A DNA stretch of 5,095 nt from Clostridia bacterium (GTDB taxonomy: Bacteria > Bacillota_A > Clostridia > Oscillospirales > Butyricicoccaceae), in the NCBI GenBank assembly GCA_017421885.1, contig JAFOHJ010000019.1:1-5095 (forward strand). Reading direction: 5' to 3'. The notes under the pieces were generated by a model, which was not told the origin of the DNA, made no database searches, and worked only from the letters and a program-made list of their open reading frames with translations. The position numbers were made by a program, and so were the translations under genes. The stretch's first letter is position 1, and each line of letters begins with the position of its first letter. Below are positions 1 to 5,095 of the stretch, in pieces.

Positions 1-1159
1 GGGAGTACAGCAATGCAAATCGAGCCTTCTGGGCACGACTCTTCAGGTTGCGGCGAGGTATGGCGTTGAGTATCTTCTCGGCGCTGTCTGGAGCCTCGGT
101 CATTAACTGCTCTGCCTTGTTCAACTCCTCTGCTGTGGGGGCGTGAGAGCAGCTGCCAAACACAAACAGGCGGTCATGCCTTGTTTCAAAGCGGAATATC
201 TCCTTTGCCAACGGCTTTGACAGCCGGGGACTGCACAGTTCGTAGTAGGCGATGTCGAGGCCGCCGTGCTTAAATATCTTACCGCCGAGGACATCGCCGC
301 TCTGGTCAAGTTCGATAGAGAGAGGTGCGATGGGGTCACATGTGACAACGATGTCGTTTGCGAACCACGACTTAAAGCCTGTACCCTCAGCCAACTCGAC
401 AATGTCGGGGAAGGGCAGCTCGCCCGTGTATCCGGCATAATCCTGCTCACGCTCGGCGATAAAGAAGAAATGAACGAGGGAGAAAAAGGTCGCAGCCGTG
501 AAAATGATCCACAGTGCCCTTCTTATAAGATAGCTGCGGTGTTTCTTTTCATTGTAGGCGACCGGCTCGATTCCGAGGCCGCTTCTGAGCCTTCCCAGCA
601 GGCGCGAGGTGTGGATTATCTCCTTTGCGCTGCCCCATACACTGAGGAACATAAAGGCAAGCAGCATCACGGTGCGCCATGTGCCGAGGGTGATGACGAT
701 CTGAAGAAAGGCGAAGGACATACGGACCAGTGGCCACATAAGGCCCCAAAATATTAGGGAATGAAGGCTCTGGCCACGGCGCTTTTTTATGGCTTCGATG
801 GTGATGGCCTCCACCTCGGGGTCGGTGCTCAGCTCCACCGAGCCTGCGTCATCGGCACGGTAGATATGATAGTCTCCGCGATAGCCGCAGTATTCCCAGC
901 CCATCTCGCTCGAAAGCTCGATCATATCGGGGTCGGGGTCGCCGCCGTTATCGGCAAGGATGCCGGTGGGCTGCTCTGAGCCGGCAAGGCGATAGCGGAC
1001 GCGGCGGGGCGTGCCTCGCTCAAAGAAGCCGAGGCCCATAAAGAAGCCGTCACGGGTGAGAAACAGACCCTCGCTTTGGGCCAGGTGCTCCAGCCAGCTT
1101 TCGGTCATGGCGGTGTCATAGTCGGGGCAGGGCGGCAGGCGATAGACGGTTTTGCTCAT
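1..1159 (-). CDS. DUF2812 domain membrane protein, 3' end cut by window edge
   Basis: The frame is open from ATG 1159-1157 to base 1, giving 386 residues with no stop, so the gene is partial. The N-terminal 105 or so residues carry the DUF2812 hallmark GWEYCGYRGDYHIYR (residues 87-101). Hydrophobic segments follow at about 135-158, 163-176 and 215-234. Basic stretches (KKRRG at 125-129, the loop around 177-214) suggest that the N-terminus and the second loop are cytoplasmic. Residues 235-386 form a further domain of unknown kind, containing a GGKIFKHGGLDIAYY segment and ending in a basic run (RRNLKSRAQKAR) just before the edge. DUF2812 has no established biochemical role. In Firmicutes it commonly sits next to a PadR repressor, as here, where it overlaps the padR stop by four bases and must share its promoter. 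A role in sensing or responding to envelope stress is only inference. The start is supported by AAGGAGG at 1166-1172. Family call is confident; function is unknown. Confidence 0.88.
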   Translation of the reverse strand, partial: MSKTVYRLPPCPDYDTAMTESWLEHLAQSEGLFLTRDGFFMGLGFFERGTPRRVRYRLAGSEQPTGILADNGGDPDPDMIELSSEMGWEYCGYRGDYHIYRADDAGSVELSTDPEVEAITIEAIKKRRGQSLHSLIFWGLMWPLVRMSFAFLQIVITLGTWRTVMLLAFMFLSVWGSAKEIIHTSRLLGRLRSGLGIEPVAYNEKKHRSYLIRRALWIIFTAATFFSLVHFFFIAEREQDYAGYTGELPFPDIVELAEGTGFKSWFANDIVVTCDPIAPLSIELDQSGDVLGGKIFKHGGLDIAYYELCSPRLSKPLAKEIFRFETRHDRLFVFGSCSHAPTAEELNKAEQLMTEAPDSAEKILNAIPRRNLKSRAQKARFALLYS

Positions 1160-1470
1160 ATATTTCCTCCTTCCTCGGCATCGCTTACGCAGGCTCTGAG
1201 CCTTTCGAGCTCGGTGCGGTAGGCCTCCGAGCCTTTGGCAGTCAGGCGATATGTGCGTTTGCGGCCGTCAACTTCGGTCTCTTCGATATATTTTTCCTTT
1301 TCAAACTTGCCCAGGATGGTATAGAGGGTAGCGGGGCCGATAAGGACGCGTCTGCGGGTCTTCTGCACAATGAAGTCGGAGATCTCGACTCCGCATTTTG
1401 GCCCCAATGTGAGGGCCATCAGCACATAGAACATCGACTCGGTCAGGTTATCGAGAGCTTTTCGGGGCAT
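1156..1470 (-). CDS. PadR-family transcriptional repressor
   Basis: A 104-residue winged-helix DNA-binding protein, the usual length of short (subfamily-2) PadR regulators. Predicted elements are helix 1 at about 8-21 (TESMFYVLMAL), helix 2 at 26-36, and the recognition helix at about 45-62. The recognition helix carries the signature GPATLYTILGKFEKEKYI. The wing is at 63-77 (EETEVDGRKRTYRLT), and the C-terminal dimerisation helix at about 78-97 (AKGSEAYRTELERLRA) is short, as expected for this subclass. The start is supported by AAAGGAGG at 1477-1484, six bases upstream. It is the first gene of a two-gene operon with the DUF2812 membrane protein and is probably autorepressed, because two dyads overlap its promoter. 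PadR proteins typically release DNA on binding small phenolics, drugs or other ligands; the ligand here cannot be read from sequence. An alternative role as an activator is less likely given the operator position. Confidence 0.95.
   Translation of the reverse strand: MPRKALDNLTESMFYVLMALTLGPKCGVEISDFIVQKTRRRVLIGPATLYTILGKFEKEKYIEETEVDGRKRTYRLTAKGSEAYRTELERLRACVSDAEEGGNI
1166..1172 (-). promoter_or_regulatory. Ribosome binding site of the DUF2812 gene, inside padR
   Basis: AAGGAGG lies six bases before ATG 1159 and within the last codons of padR. Together with the ATGA stop/start overlap (1156-1159) it fixes the DUF2812 start and indicates translational coupling to padR. Confidence 0.85.
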
Positions 1471-1490
1471 ACGCGTCCTCCTTTCGGATA

Positions 1491-1520
1491 ATATCGTTAT
1501 ATGATATCGTTTAATGATAT
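1491..1520 (-). promoter_or_regulatory. Tandem dyad operator, probably bound by PadR
   Basis: Two copies of ATATC-N7-GATAT lie at 1491-1507 and 1504-1520, offset by 13 bp and sharing GATATC at the junction. The right copy (inner spacer GTTTAAT) is a nearly perfect palindrome of the form ATATCrTTwAAyGATAT. The dyads begin at the -10 box and run through the expected start site to about +20 of the padR transcript, so a bound dimer would block transcription. Binding by the adjacent PadR protein is inferred from position; the repeat itself is seen directly. Confidence 0.75.
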
Positions 1521-1547
1521 TATAGAGTATAGAAGCAGATGTGTCAA
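1519..1547 (-). promoter_or_regulatory. Perfect-consensus sigma-A promoter of padR-DUF2812
   Basis: On the minus strand TTGACA (1547-1542) is followed by 17 bases and TATAAT (1524-1519), an exact match to consensus in both boxes with ideal spacing. Transcription should begin near 1512, giving a leader of about 40 bases before padR. Such a strong promoter usually implies tight repression, which fits the overlapping operator. Confidence 0.88.
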
Positions 1548-1599
1548 TAGGGGAGAAGAGCAGTGCTCGTACGCAAGAATACTACATTGGAAAACATAG

Positions 1600-1621
1600 A
1601 AAAAACCGCCCCGAAGGGCGG
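1600..1621 (-). terminator. Rho-independent terminator of the DUF1295 gene
   Basis: Read on the minus strand, CCGCCC pairs with GGGCGG around a TTCG loop, followed by six T. The stem is 6 bp and GC-only, and the C(UUCG)G tetraloop is unusually stable. It begins about ten bases after the DUF1295 stop and separates that gene from the padR promoter. Confidence 0.92.
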
Positions 1622-1631
1622 CTTTGAAAAA

Positions 1632-2438
1632 TCATGCCACAAGGAACTTATATTTCTCTACACTGTAGAGGGGAACAAAGGGCAGCAGGATGGGAACGCT
1701 CTTAACATAGGCCTGATACTCAGGGTCGGCGCCATAATTGCGGTTCTGCCTGAGCTCGAGGCGGCGTGCGCCCGAGAACATGACAAAGATAATGCCGATA
1801 TATCCCGTCAGAGCCACCGCCCACTGGCCAGCGCCCGACAGAATATTAGCACCCGACAGCAGAACACCGGTCCAGAAGATCATTTCACCCAGATAGTTGG
1901 GACATCTGACGATCTTGAAAAGGCCGCTGTCGCAGAAACGCTTGGGATTCTTCTTTTTGGAGGCGTTCTTCTGAAGGTCGGCTGCCGACTCGAAGATGAG
2001 GCCGAAGGCCATGACGGCACAGCCCAGCCATATAAGGGCATCGGTGCCGGCGCCGTTGTGGAGGCGGTAGAATACAGCCGAGACCTGAAGAACATAAAGG
2101 GCAGCACAGGTGACCCAGATAGCGCACTTTACACCGAAGGGCATGGTGCTGCCGTCCTTGATCTCGGTCTTCATGACTTTGTTATAAGCCGAACTCTTAA
2201 GCTCGCGGATGAGCAGATAGCCGCCGAGTCGGATTCCGTAGGCGATAAAAAGAATGCAGGCGAGAGTGGTTCCGGGAGTGAGAGTATCTCTGAAGAGATA
2301 CAGCATCAGTCCGCCAAGTCCGGCGATGGAGAAGCCGTAGCCAAGGGAGATGAAATATACATACTTGTAGAAGCCGATCGAGCTGATCAGCAGCGCGGCA
2401 GCACAGAGCAGCCAGAAAGCATTTGGAAATGCAGACAT
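1632..2438 (-). CDS. DUF1295 / steroid 5-alpha-reductase-like membrane protein
   Basis: A 268-residue integral membrane protein, normal length for the DUF1295 family. Hydrophobic segments lie near 7-22, 28-49, 56-78, 102-122, 132-150, 186-200 and 206-222. The conserved C-terminal region is clear: ESAADLQ (150-156), GLFKIVRCPNYLGE (172-185) and RNYGADPEYQAY (233-244). These resemble the NADPH-binding C-terminal domain of 3-oxo-5-alpha-steroid 4-dehydrogenases and isoprenylcysteine methyltransferases. Family knowledge suggests reduction or modification of a lipid-like substrate at the membrane, but bacterial DUF1295 members are mostly uncharacterised and the substrate is unknown. The start is set by AAGGAGGA at 2446-2453, seven bases upstream. 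It has its own promoter and terminator, so it appears to be a single-gene unit. The annotation 'steroid dehydrogenase' should be read as fold-level only. Confidence 0.9.
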   Translation of the reverse strand: MSAFPNAFWLLCAAALLISSIGFYKYVYFISLGYGFSIAGLGGLMLYLFRDTLTPGTTLACILFIAYGIRLGGYLLIRELKSSAYNKVMKTEIKDGSTMPFGVKCAIWVTCAALYVLQVSAVFYRLHNGAGTDALIWLGCAVMAFGLIFESAADLQKNASKKKNPKRFCDSGLFKIVRCPNYLGEMIFWTGVLLSGANILSGAGQWAVALTGYIGIIFVMFSGARRLELRQNRNYGADPEYQAYVKSVPILLPFVPLYSVEKYKFLVA

Positions 2439-2477
2439 TTACATATCCTCCTTGAAAATATTTGAAGTGTAAAGATG

Positions 2478-2505
2478 ATTGTAGCACTTTGGATAGTATT
2501 TTCAA
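2478..2505 (-). promoter_or_regulatory. Sigma-A promoter of the DUF1295 gene
   Basis: TTGAAA (2505-2500), 16 bases, then TACAAT (2483-2478). A TG one base before the -10 box (TGCTACAAT) makes it an extended -10 promoter, which compensates for the short spacer. The leader is about 33 bases. Confidence 0.72.
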
Positions 2506-2555
2506 GTGGCGTAAAATATAATGAGATGCATGCTTGAAGGATGCGGGATAAGTAT

Positions 2556-2588
2556 AAAAAATAAGACCTCACCAAAAGGTGAGGTCTT
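2556..2588 (-). terminator. Rho-independent terminator of the nitroreductase gene
   Basis: On the minus strand AAGACCTCACC pairs perfectly with GGTGAGGTCTT (11 bp, TTTT loop) and is followed by ATTTTTT. It starts ten bases after the nitroreductase stop. The plus-strand side has no T run, so it should act only on minus-strand transcripts. Confidence 0.94.
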
Positions 2589-2598
2589 GTGGATAAGC

Positions 2599-3123
2599 TT
2601 AAAACTTCTCTCTGTGGATGCGCTCGATAAGCAGCTCGTCCTCTGTGTGAGCCGCAGGCTTGTTCTTGGGCATGCCCAGCGAAAGGATAGCTTCCAGCCT
2701 CAGATTCTGAGGGAAGCCGATCAGGTCGCGGACATATTCCTCGGTGGGGCGTCCGTCGGGTGCCTCACGCAGCCTGCCCTGGATCCAGCAGCTGCCGATG
2801 CCGAGGGATTCGGCCATAAGATGCATATGCTCCATCGCGATCGAACAGTCCTCTGTCCAGACAACTGTCTTGTCCTGATCGCCGAGGACGACGATGGCAC
2901 AATCGGCATTCTCCAGCATCTTTGCCGAGCCTACGCGGCAATCGGAGAGATACTTAAGGTTTTCTTTGTCGCGGACAACGACAAAATGCCAGGGCTTGGA
3001 GTTGTGGCCTGTGGGCGAAACAAGGCCTGCCTTGAGGATAAGGTCCAGCGCCTCGTCGGAGACCGGCTCGCCGGTATACTGCCTTACGCTGCGGCGTTCG
3101 TACATAAGCTTAAGAAGATCCAT
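2599..3123 (-). CDS. Nitroreductase-family FMN oxidoreductase
   Basis: A 174-residue protein, the size of the compact single-domain members of the nitroreductase fold, which act as soluble FMN-dependent homodimers using NAD(P)H. Typical landmarks are present: the FMN-phosphate contact motif ERRSVRQY (9-16), the PTGHNSKPWHFVVV segment (37-50) lining the flavin site, and AESLGIGSCWIQ (104-115) before the C-terminal strand EAILSLGMPKNKP (144-156). No cysteine cluster or ferredoxin domain is fused, which separates it from ferredoxin-nitroreductase fusions. Physiological substrates of this family (quinones, nitro compounds, flavins, enones) cannot be chosen from sequence. The start is supported by AAGGGAG at 3132-3138, eight bases upstream. 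It lies 58 bp after the AEC permease on the same strand, has its own promoter-like sequence, and ends at a strong terminator. Confidence 0.95.
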   Translation of the reverse strand: MDLLKLMYERRSVRQYTGEPVSDEALDLILKAGLVSPTGHNSKPWHFVVVRDKENLKYLSDCRVGSAKMLENADCAIVVLGDQDKTVVWTEDCSIAMEHMHLMAESLGIGSCWIQGRLREAPDGRPTEEYVRDLIGFPQNLRLEAILSLGMPKNKPAAHTEDELLIERIHREKF

Positions 3124-3155
3124 AATATATGCTCCCTTCGGATGTTTATATTCTG

Positions 3156-3184
3156 ATTATATCCTAAATAACATGATAAGTCTA
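3156..3184 (-). promoter_or_regulatory. Probable promoter of the nitroreductase gene
   Basis: A perfect TATAAT (3161-3156) is preceded, after 17 bases, by TAGACT (3184-3179), which matches four of six -35 positions and overlaps the permease stop codon. It would allow the nitroreductase to be expressed apart from the permease, with a leader of about 25 bases. Confidence 0.6.
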
Positions 3185-4123
3185 TATCATCATTTCAAAC
3201 AGCATGAAAACCAGCGGAATGGTGAGGCAGGACAAAAGGTGGGAAACAAGGGCCATGCCTGCCGCCTCGGAGGTGTCCATGCCATAGGCGCTGGGGATGA
3301 CGACAGTGGAAAGCCCCAGCGGCATCGCGAGGTTGCAGACGGTGCAAAGCTCGAGGGGATAGGGCAGGGGGATAAAGCTCAGGATAACAATGGCGACGAT
3401 GGGGATAACAATCAGCCTGATGGCCGACACGATGTAGAGAGAGGCTTTGCTCAGGGTGGCCTTGAGTTCTAGCTGAGCCACCGTCATGCCGGTGAGCAGC
3501 ATTGCGATGGGAGACATGCATCCGCCGAGGGAGGAGGCGCAGGAGGCGATGAAGGGAGGCAGAGGGGGATCGATAAGGCCTATGGCCATGCCGACGATCA
3601 TCGAGATGAACATGGGGTTTATAAGGGCCTTGAGGTTTGAGAGGACCGACTTCTTTTCGCCTGTCTGAGGCATCAGAAGATAGGGCACGCCCCACACATA
3701 GATGAACATCCAGAAGGGAAGGACGAACACCAGATATTCGAGGAAGATATCGGGGAAGATAGCCGAAACGACAGCATTGCCAACAAAGCCGAAGTTGGAG
3801 AAGGCAAGGCCGTAGGTATAGATCTTTCTGATATACTCGTCTTTTGTACATTTCTTTGCAATAAACACTGCAAGAGGCATGGTGGGGAGGATAACGGCAA
3901 AGCCCATCATCAGATACTGCCAGGCCACCGAAAGGCGCTCGACGGTGAAGTTGGTCATAAAGGTCGAGAGGACCAGAGCCGGGATGAAAAGGGTGTTCTC
4001 CAGCTTGGAGAGGATCGCATCGCTGCCCATGGGGACGATGCCGCGGCGCACCAGCATATATCCGGCCGCCAGCAGCAGCACCAGAAAGGCCATCTGGTTA
4101 AGGGTAGGGAGAAAAACTGTCAT
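3182..4123 (-). CDS. AEC-family (auxin efflux carrier type) transporter
   Basis: A 313-residue hydrophobic protein of standard AEC length, with about ten predicted membrane segments in two halves split by a polar loop around 152-163 (PQTGEKKSVLSN). Family motifs are visible: LENTLFIPALVLSTF (41-55) in the first half, the conserved AFSNFGFVGNAV (107-118), and in the second half LAMPLGLSTVVIPSAYGMD (265-283) followed by SHLLSCLTIPLVF (294-306). AEC members are secondary carriers of the BART superfamily that move organic anions such as malate, or amphipathic compounds; the substrate here is undetermined and an auxin role is not implied. The start is supported by AAAGGAAG at 4132-4139, eight bases upstream. 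It is divergent from the ABC ATPase and followed after 58 bp by the nitroreductase, with no hairpin between them, so read-through is plausible. Confidence 0.94.
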   Translation of the reverse strand: MTVFLPTLNQMAFLVLLLAAGYMLVRRGIVPMGSDAILSKLENTLFIPALVLSTFMTNFTVERLSVAWQYLMMGFAVILPTMPLAVFIAKKCTKDEYIRKIYTYGLAFSNFGFVGNAVVSAIFPDIFLEYLVFVLPFWMFIYVWGVPYLLMPQTGEKKSVLSNLKALINPMFISMIVGMAIGLIDPPLPPFIASCASSLGGCMSPIAMLLTGMTVAQLELKATLSKASLYIVSAIRLIVIPIVAIVILSFIPLPYPLELCTVCNLAMPLGLSTVVIPSAYGMDTSEAAGMALVSHLLSCLTIPLVFMLFEMMI

Positions 4124-4155
4124 ATATAAAGCTTCCTTTCATTCTGTATAGCTAT

Positions 4156-4184
4156 ATATTAAAGCAAAAGCCCTCTGTCTTCAA
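4156..4184 (-). promoter_or_regulatory. Possible promoter of the AEC transporter gene
   Basis: TTGAAG (4184-4179), 17 bases, then TAATAT (4161-4156): five of six and four of six consensus positions. The palindrome TATAGCTATA (4147-4156) sits immediately downstream, over the expected start site. It could be an operator or chance in AT-rich sequence. Confidence 0.5.
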
Positions 4185-4208
4185 GGAAAGATTTTATGCG
4201 CATGGGTC

Positions 4209-4237
4209 TTCTCAAAATCTGTGGTTTAGAGTAATAT
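4209..4237 (+). promoter_or_regulatory. Possible promoter of the ABC ATPase gene
   Basis: TTCTCA (4209-4214), 17 bases, then TAATAT (4232-4237); each box matches four of six consensus positions. The surrounding AT-rich run offers other -10 choices such as TATAAA at 4243-4248, so the exact start is uncertain. Confidence 0.4.
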
Positions 4238-4248
4238 ATTAATATAAA
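4225..4248. promoter_or_regulatory. 24-bp dyad over the ABC ATPase promoter, possible operator
   Basis: TTTA, three bases, the palindrome TAATATATTA, three bases, then TAAA, centred between 4236 and 4237; ten of twelve positions per half are symmetric. It covers the best -10 box and the expected start site, where a repressor would act. AT-rich composition makes chance symmetry quite possible. No regulator gene for it lies in the window. Confidence 0.35.
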
Positions 4249-4271
4249 GATCAGGCAAAAGGAGTGATCCT

Positions 4272-5095
4272 ATGTATGCCATACGGGCGCAGGGACTGAC
4301 AAAATATTACGGAAGAACAAGAGGTATAGAGAAGCTCGACCTGTCGGTGGAGAAGGGCGACTTTTTTGGCTTTATCGGTCCCAACGGAGCAGGCAAGAGC
4401 ACCTTTATCAGAACCATCCTGGGCCTTATCTCGCCCACTTCGGGCAGAGCCGAGGTGCTGGGCATGGATATATCCGAAAAAAAGGAAAAGCTGCTGGCGA
4501 ATGTGGGGTATCTGCCGTCGGAAGCGATTTTTTATGACGGCATGAAGGCCGGAAAGGTCATAAAGCTGTCGGCTGAACTTAGAAAGAGAAGCTGCAGCCG
4601 TTGCGCAGAAGAGCTGTGCGAGCGTCTTCAGCTCGATGTAAACAAAAGGTGCGATGAGCTCTCCTTCGGCAACCGAAAGAAGCTGGGTATAATATGCGCC
4701 CTTCAGCACGAGCCTGAGCTCATCGTCCTTGACGAGCCCACAAGCGGCCTCGACCCTCTTATGCAGCGCGAGTTCTGGAATATCCTGCACGAGCATAACC
4801 GTAGGGGAGCCACCATCTTCCTGTCGAGCCATATCCTGTCGGAGATCCGAAATAACTGCAGAAATGCCGCCATAATCCGCGGTGGCAGCATCATAGCGAC
4901 GGGCAGCGTTTCGGAGCTTTCGAAGACCGACGCACGAAGGGTGGCCATCACGGGCAGCGCTGATATTTCCGCCCTCGAAGGTGTGCGCGCTCTTGAAAAG
5001 AACGAGCAGGGCATGAGCTTTCTGTACAGCGGCGAGGCATCATCGCTGCTCAGAGCGCTGGCCTGCGGCGATGTCCGCGGCATAACCATCACCGA
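4272..5095 (+). CDS. ABC-2-type exporter ATP-binding protein, 3' end cut by window edge
   Basis: The frame runs open for 274 codons to the window end, so the C-terminus is missing. It is a complete single nucleotide-binding domain: Walker A GPNGAGKST (36-44), signature LSFGN (130-134) in place of LSGGQ, Walker B LIVLDE (150-155), D-loop GLDP (159-162) and H-loop histidine 187 (LSSHILSE). The Q-loop region reads GYLPSEA (79-85), with no glutamine at the usual place. A small C-terminal domain begins near 219. Subfamily features point to drug, peptide or lipid export modules (BcrA/CcmA-like), in which this subunit energises a separate membrane permease, expected just downstream outside the window. 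The start is chosen from AAAGGAG at 4258-4264, seven bases before ATG; the sequence AAAGGAGTGATC is almost fully complementary to the 16S rRNA tail. Substrate is unknown. Confidence 0.94.
   Translation, partial: MYAIRAQGLTKYYGRTRGIEKLDLSVEKGDFFGFIGPNGAGKSTFIRTILGLISPTSGRAEVLGMDISEKKEKLLANVGYLPSEAIFYDGMKAGKVIKLSAELRKRSCSRCAEELCERLQLDVNKRCDELSFGNRKKLGIICALQHEPELIVLDEPTSGLDPLMQREFWNILHEHNRRGATIFLSSHILSEIRNNCRNAAIIRGGSIIATGSVSELSKTDARRVAITGSADISALEGVRALEKNEQGMSFLYSGEASSLLRALACGDVRGITIT

Noticed and set aside
335..346. Perfect 12-bp palindrome GTCACATGTGAC
   Set aside because: It lies deep within the DUF2812 coding frame (codons for V-T-C-D), far from any promoter. It is most easily explained as chance.
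266..757. Plus-strand open frame of 163 codons opposite the DUF2812 gene
   Set aside because: No ribosome binding site or family features. The opposite strand encodes a continuous frame with the DUF2812 motif and membrane segments.
1563..2465. A 300-codon open frame on the plus strand opposite the DUF1295 gene
   Set aside because: Its translation is low-complexity and polar with no recognisable family, while the minus-strand frame in the same place has clear membrane segments and DUF1295 motifs. It also runs through the 1600-1621 terminator. It is an antisense shadow.
2521..3156. Plus-strand open frame of 211 codons opposite the nitroreductase
   Set aside because: It begins inside the terminator region and has no family resemblance. 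The minus strand carries intact FMN-binding motifs.
4196..4203. Palindrome ATGCGCAT between the divergent permease and ABC genes
   Set aside because: Eight bases is short enough to arise by chance, and it lies outside both -10/-35 candidates.
4196..4234. A 12-codon small frame (MRMGLLKICGLE) upstream of the ABC gene, with AAGGA before it
   Set aside because: It lies mostly upstream of the likely ABC transcription start, so it would probably not be on that mRNA. There is no other support for translation.
4251..4832. Minus-strand open frame of 193 codons opposite the ABC ATPase
   Set aside because: The plus strand shows all ABC ATPase motifs and a proper ribosome site; the minus frame has none.
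1..5095. Possible single multi-gene defence, metabolic or mobile system
   Set aside because: The genes belong to separate transcription units with their own promoters and terminators. There are no transposase, integrase, toxin-antitoxin, nuclease or repeat-array signs, and base composition looks even across the window.

Overview
The window reads as chromosomal sequence from a Gram-positive anaerobe of the class Clostridia, probably an Oscillospiraceae/Ruminococcus-like gut bacterium. This is inferred from strong AAGGAGG-type ribosome binding sites, consensus sigma-A promoters, compact U-tailed terminators, a PadR/DUF2812 gene pair, a Firmicutes-type ABC ATPase, and codon use that mixes GC-rich third positions with frequent ATA, AGA and AGG. 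The genus cannot be fixed from the sequence alone.

Six protein genes are visible, five on the minus strand and one on the plus strand. From left to right: (1) 1-1159, minus: a DUF2812 membrane protein whose 3' end lies outside the window. Its reading frame stays open for 386 codons to the window edge. (2) 1156-1470, minus: a PadR-family repressor, overlapping gene 1 by four bases (ATGA). The pair shares a perfect-consensus promoter (TTGACA, 17 bp, TATAAT) overlapped by two tandem dyads. (3) 1632-2438, minus: a DUF1295 / steroid 5-alpha-reductase-like membrane protein with its own promoter and a C(UUCG)G-loop terminator. (4) 2599-3123, minus: a small nitroreductase-family flavoprotein with an 11-bp-stem terminator. 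(5) 3182-4123, minus: an AEC-family (auxin efflux carrier type) permease. No terminator separates it from the nitroreductase, so the two may be partly co-transcribed. (6) 4272-5095+, plus: an ABC-2-type exporter ATPase, cut by the window end and divergent from the permease.

The genes form at least four separate transcription units: padR-DUF2812, DUF1295, AEC permease +/- nitroreductase, and the ABC exporter. I see no evidence that they form one pathway. There are no tRNA or rRNA genes, insertion sequences, CRISPR arrays or prophage signs. The region looks like ordinary, tightly packed chromosome. The least understood part is the autoregulated PadR-DUF2812 module, whose DUF2812 protein carries a long domain after its membrane segments. 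The longest stretch without a gene is about 160 bp (1471-1631 and 2439-2598), and both are filled by promoters, operators and terminators.
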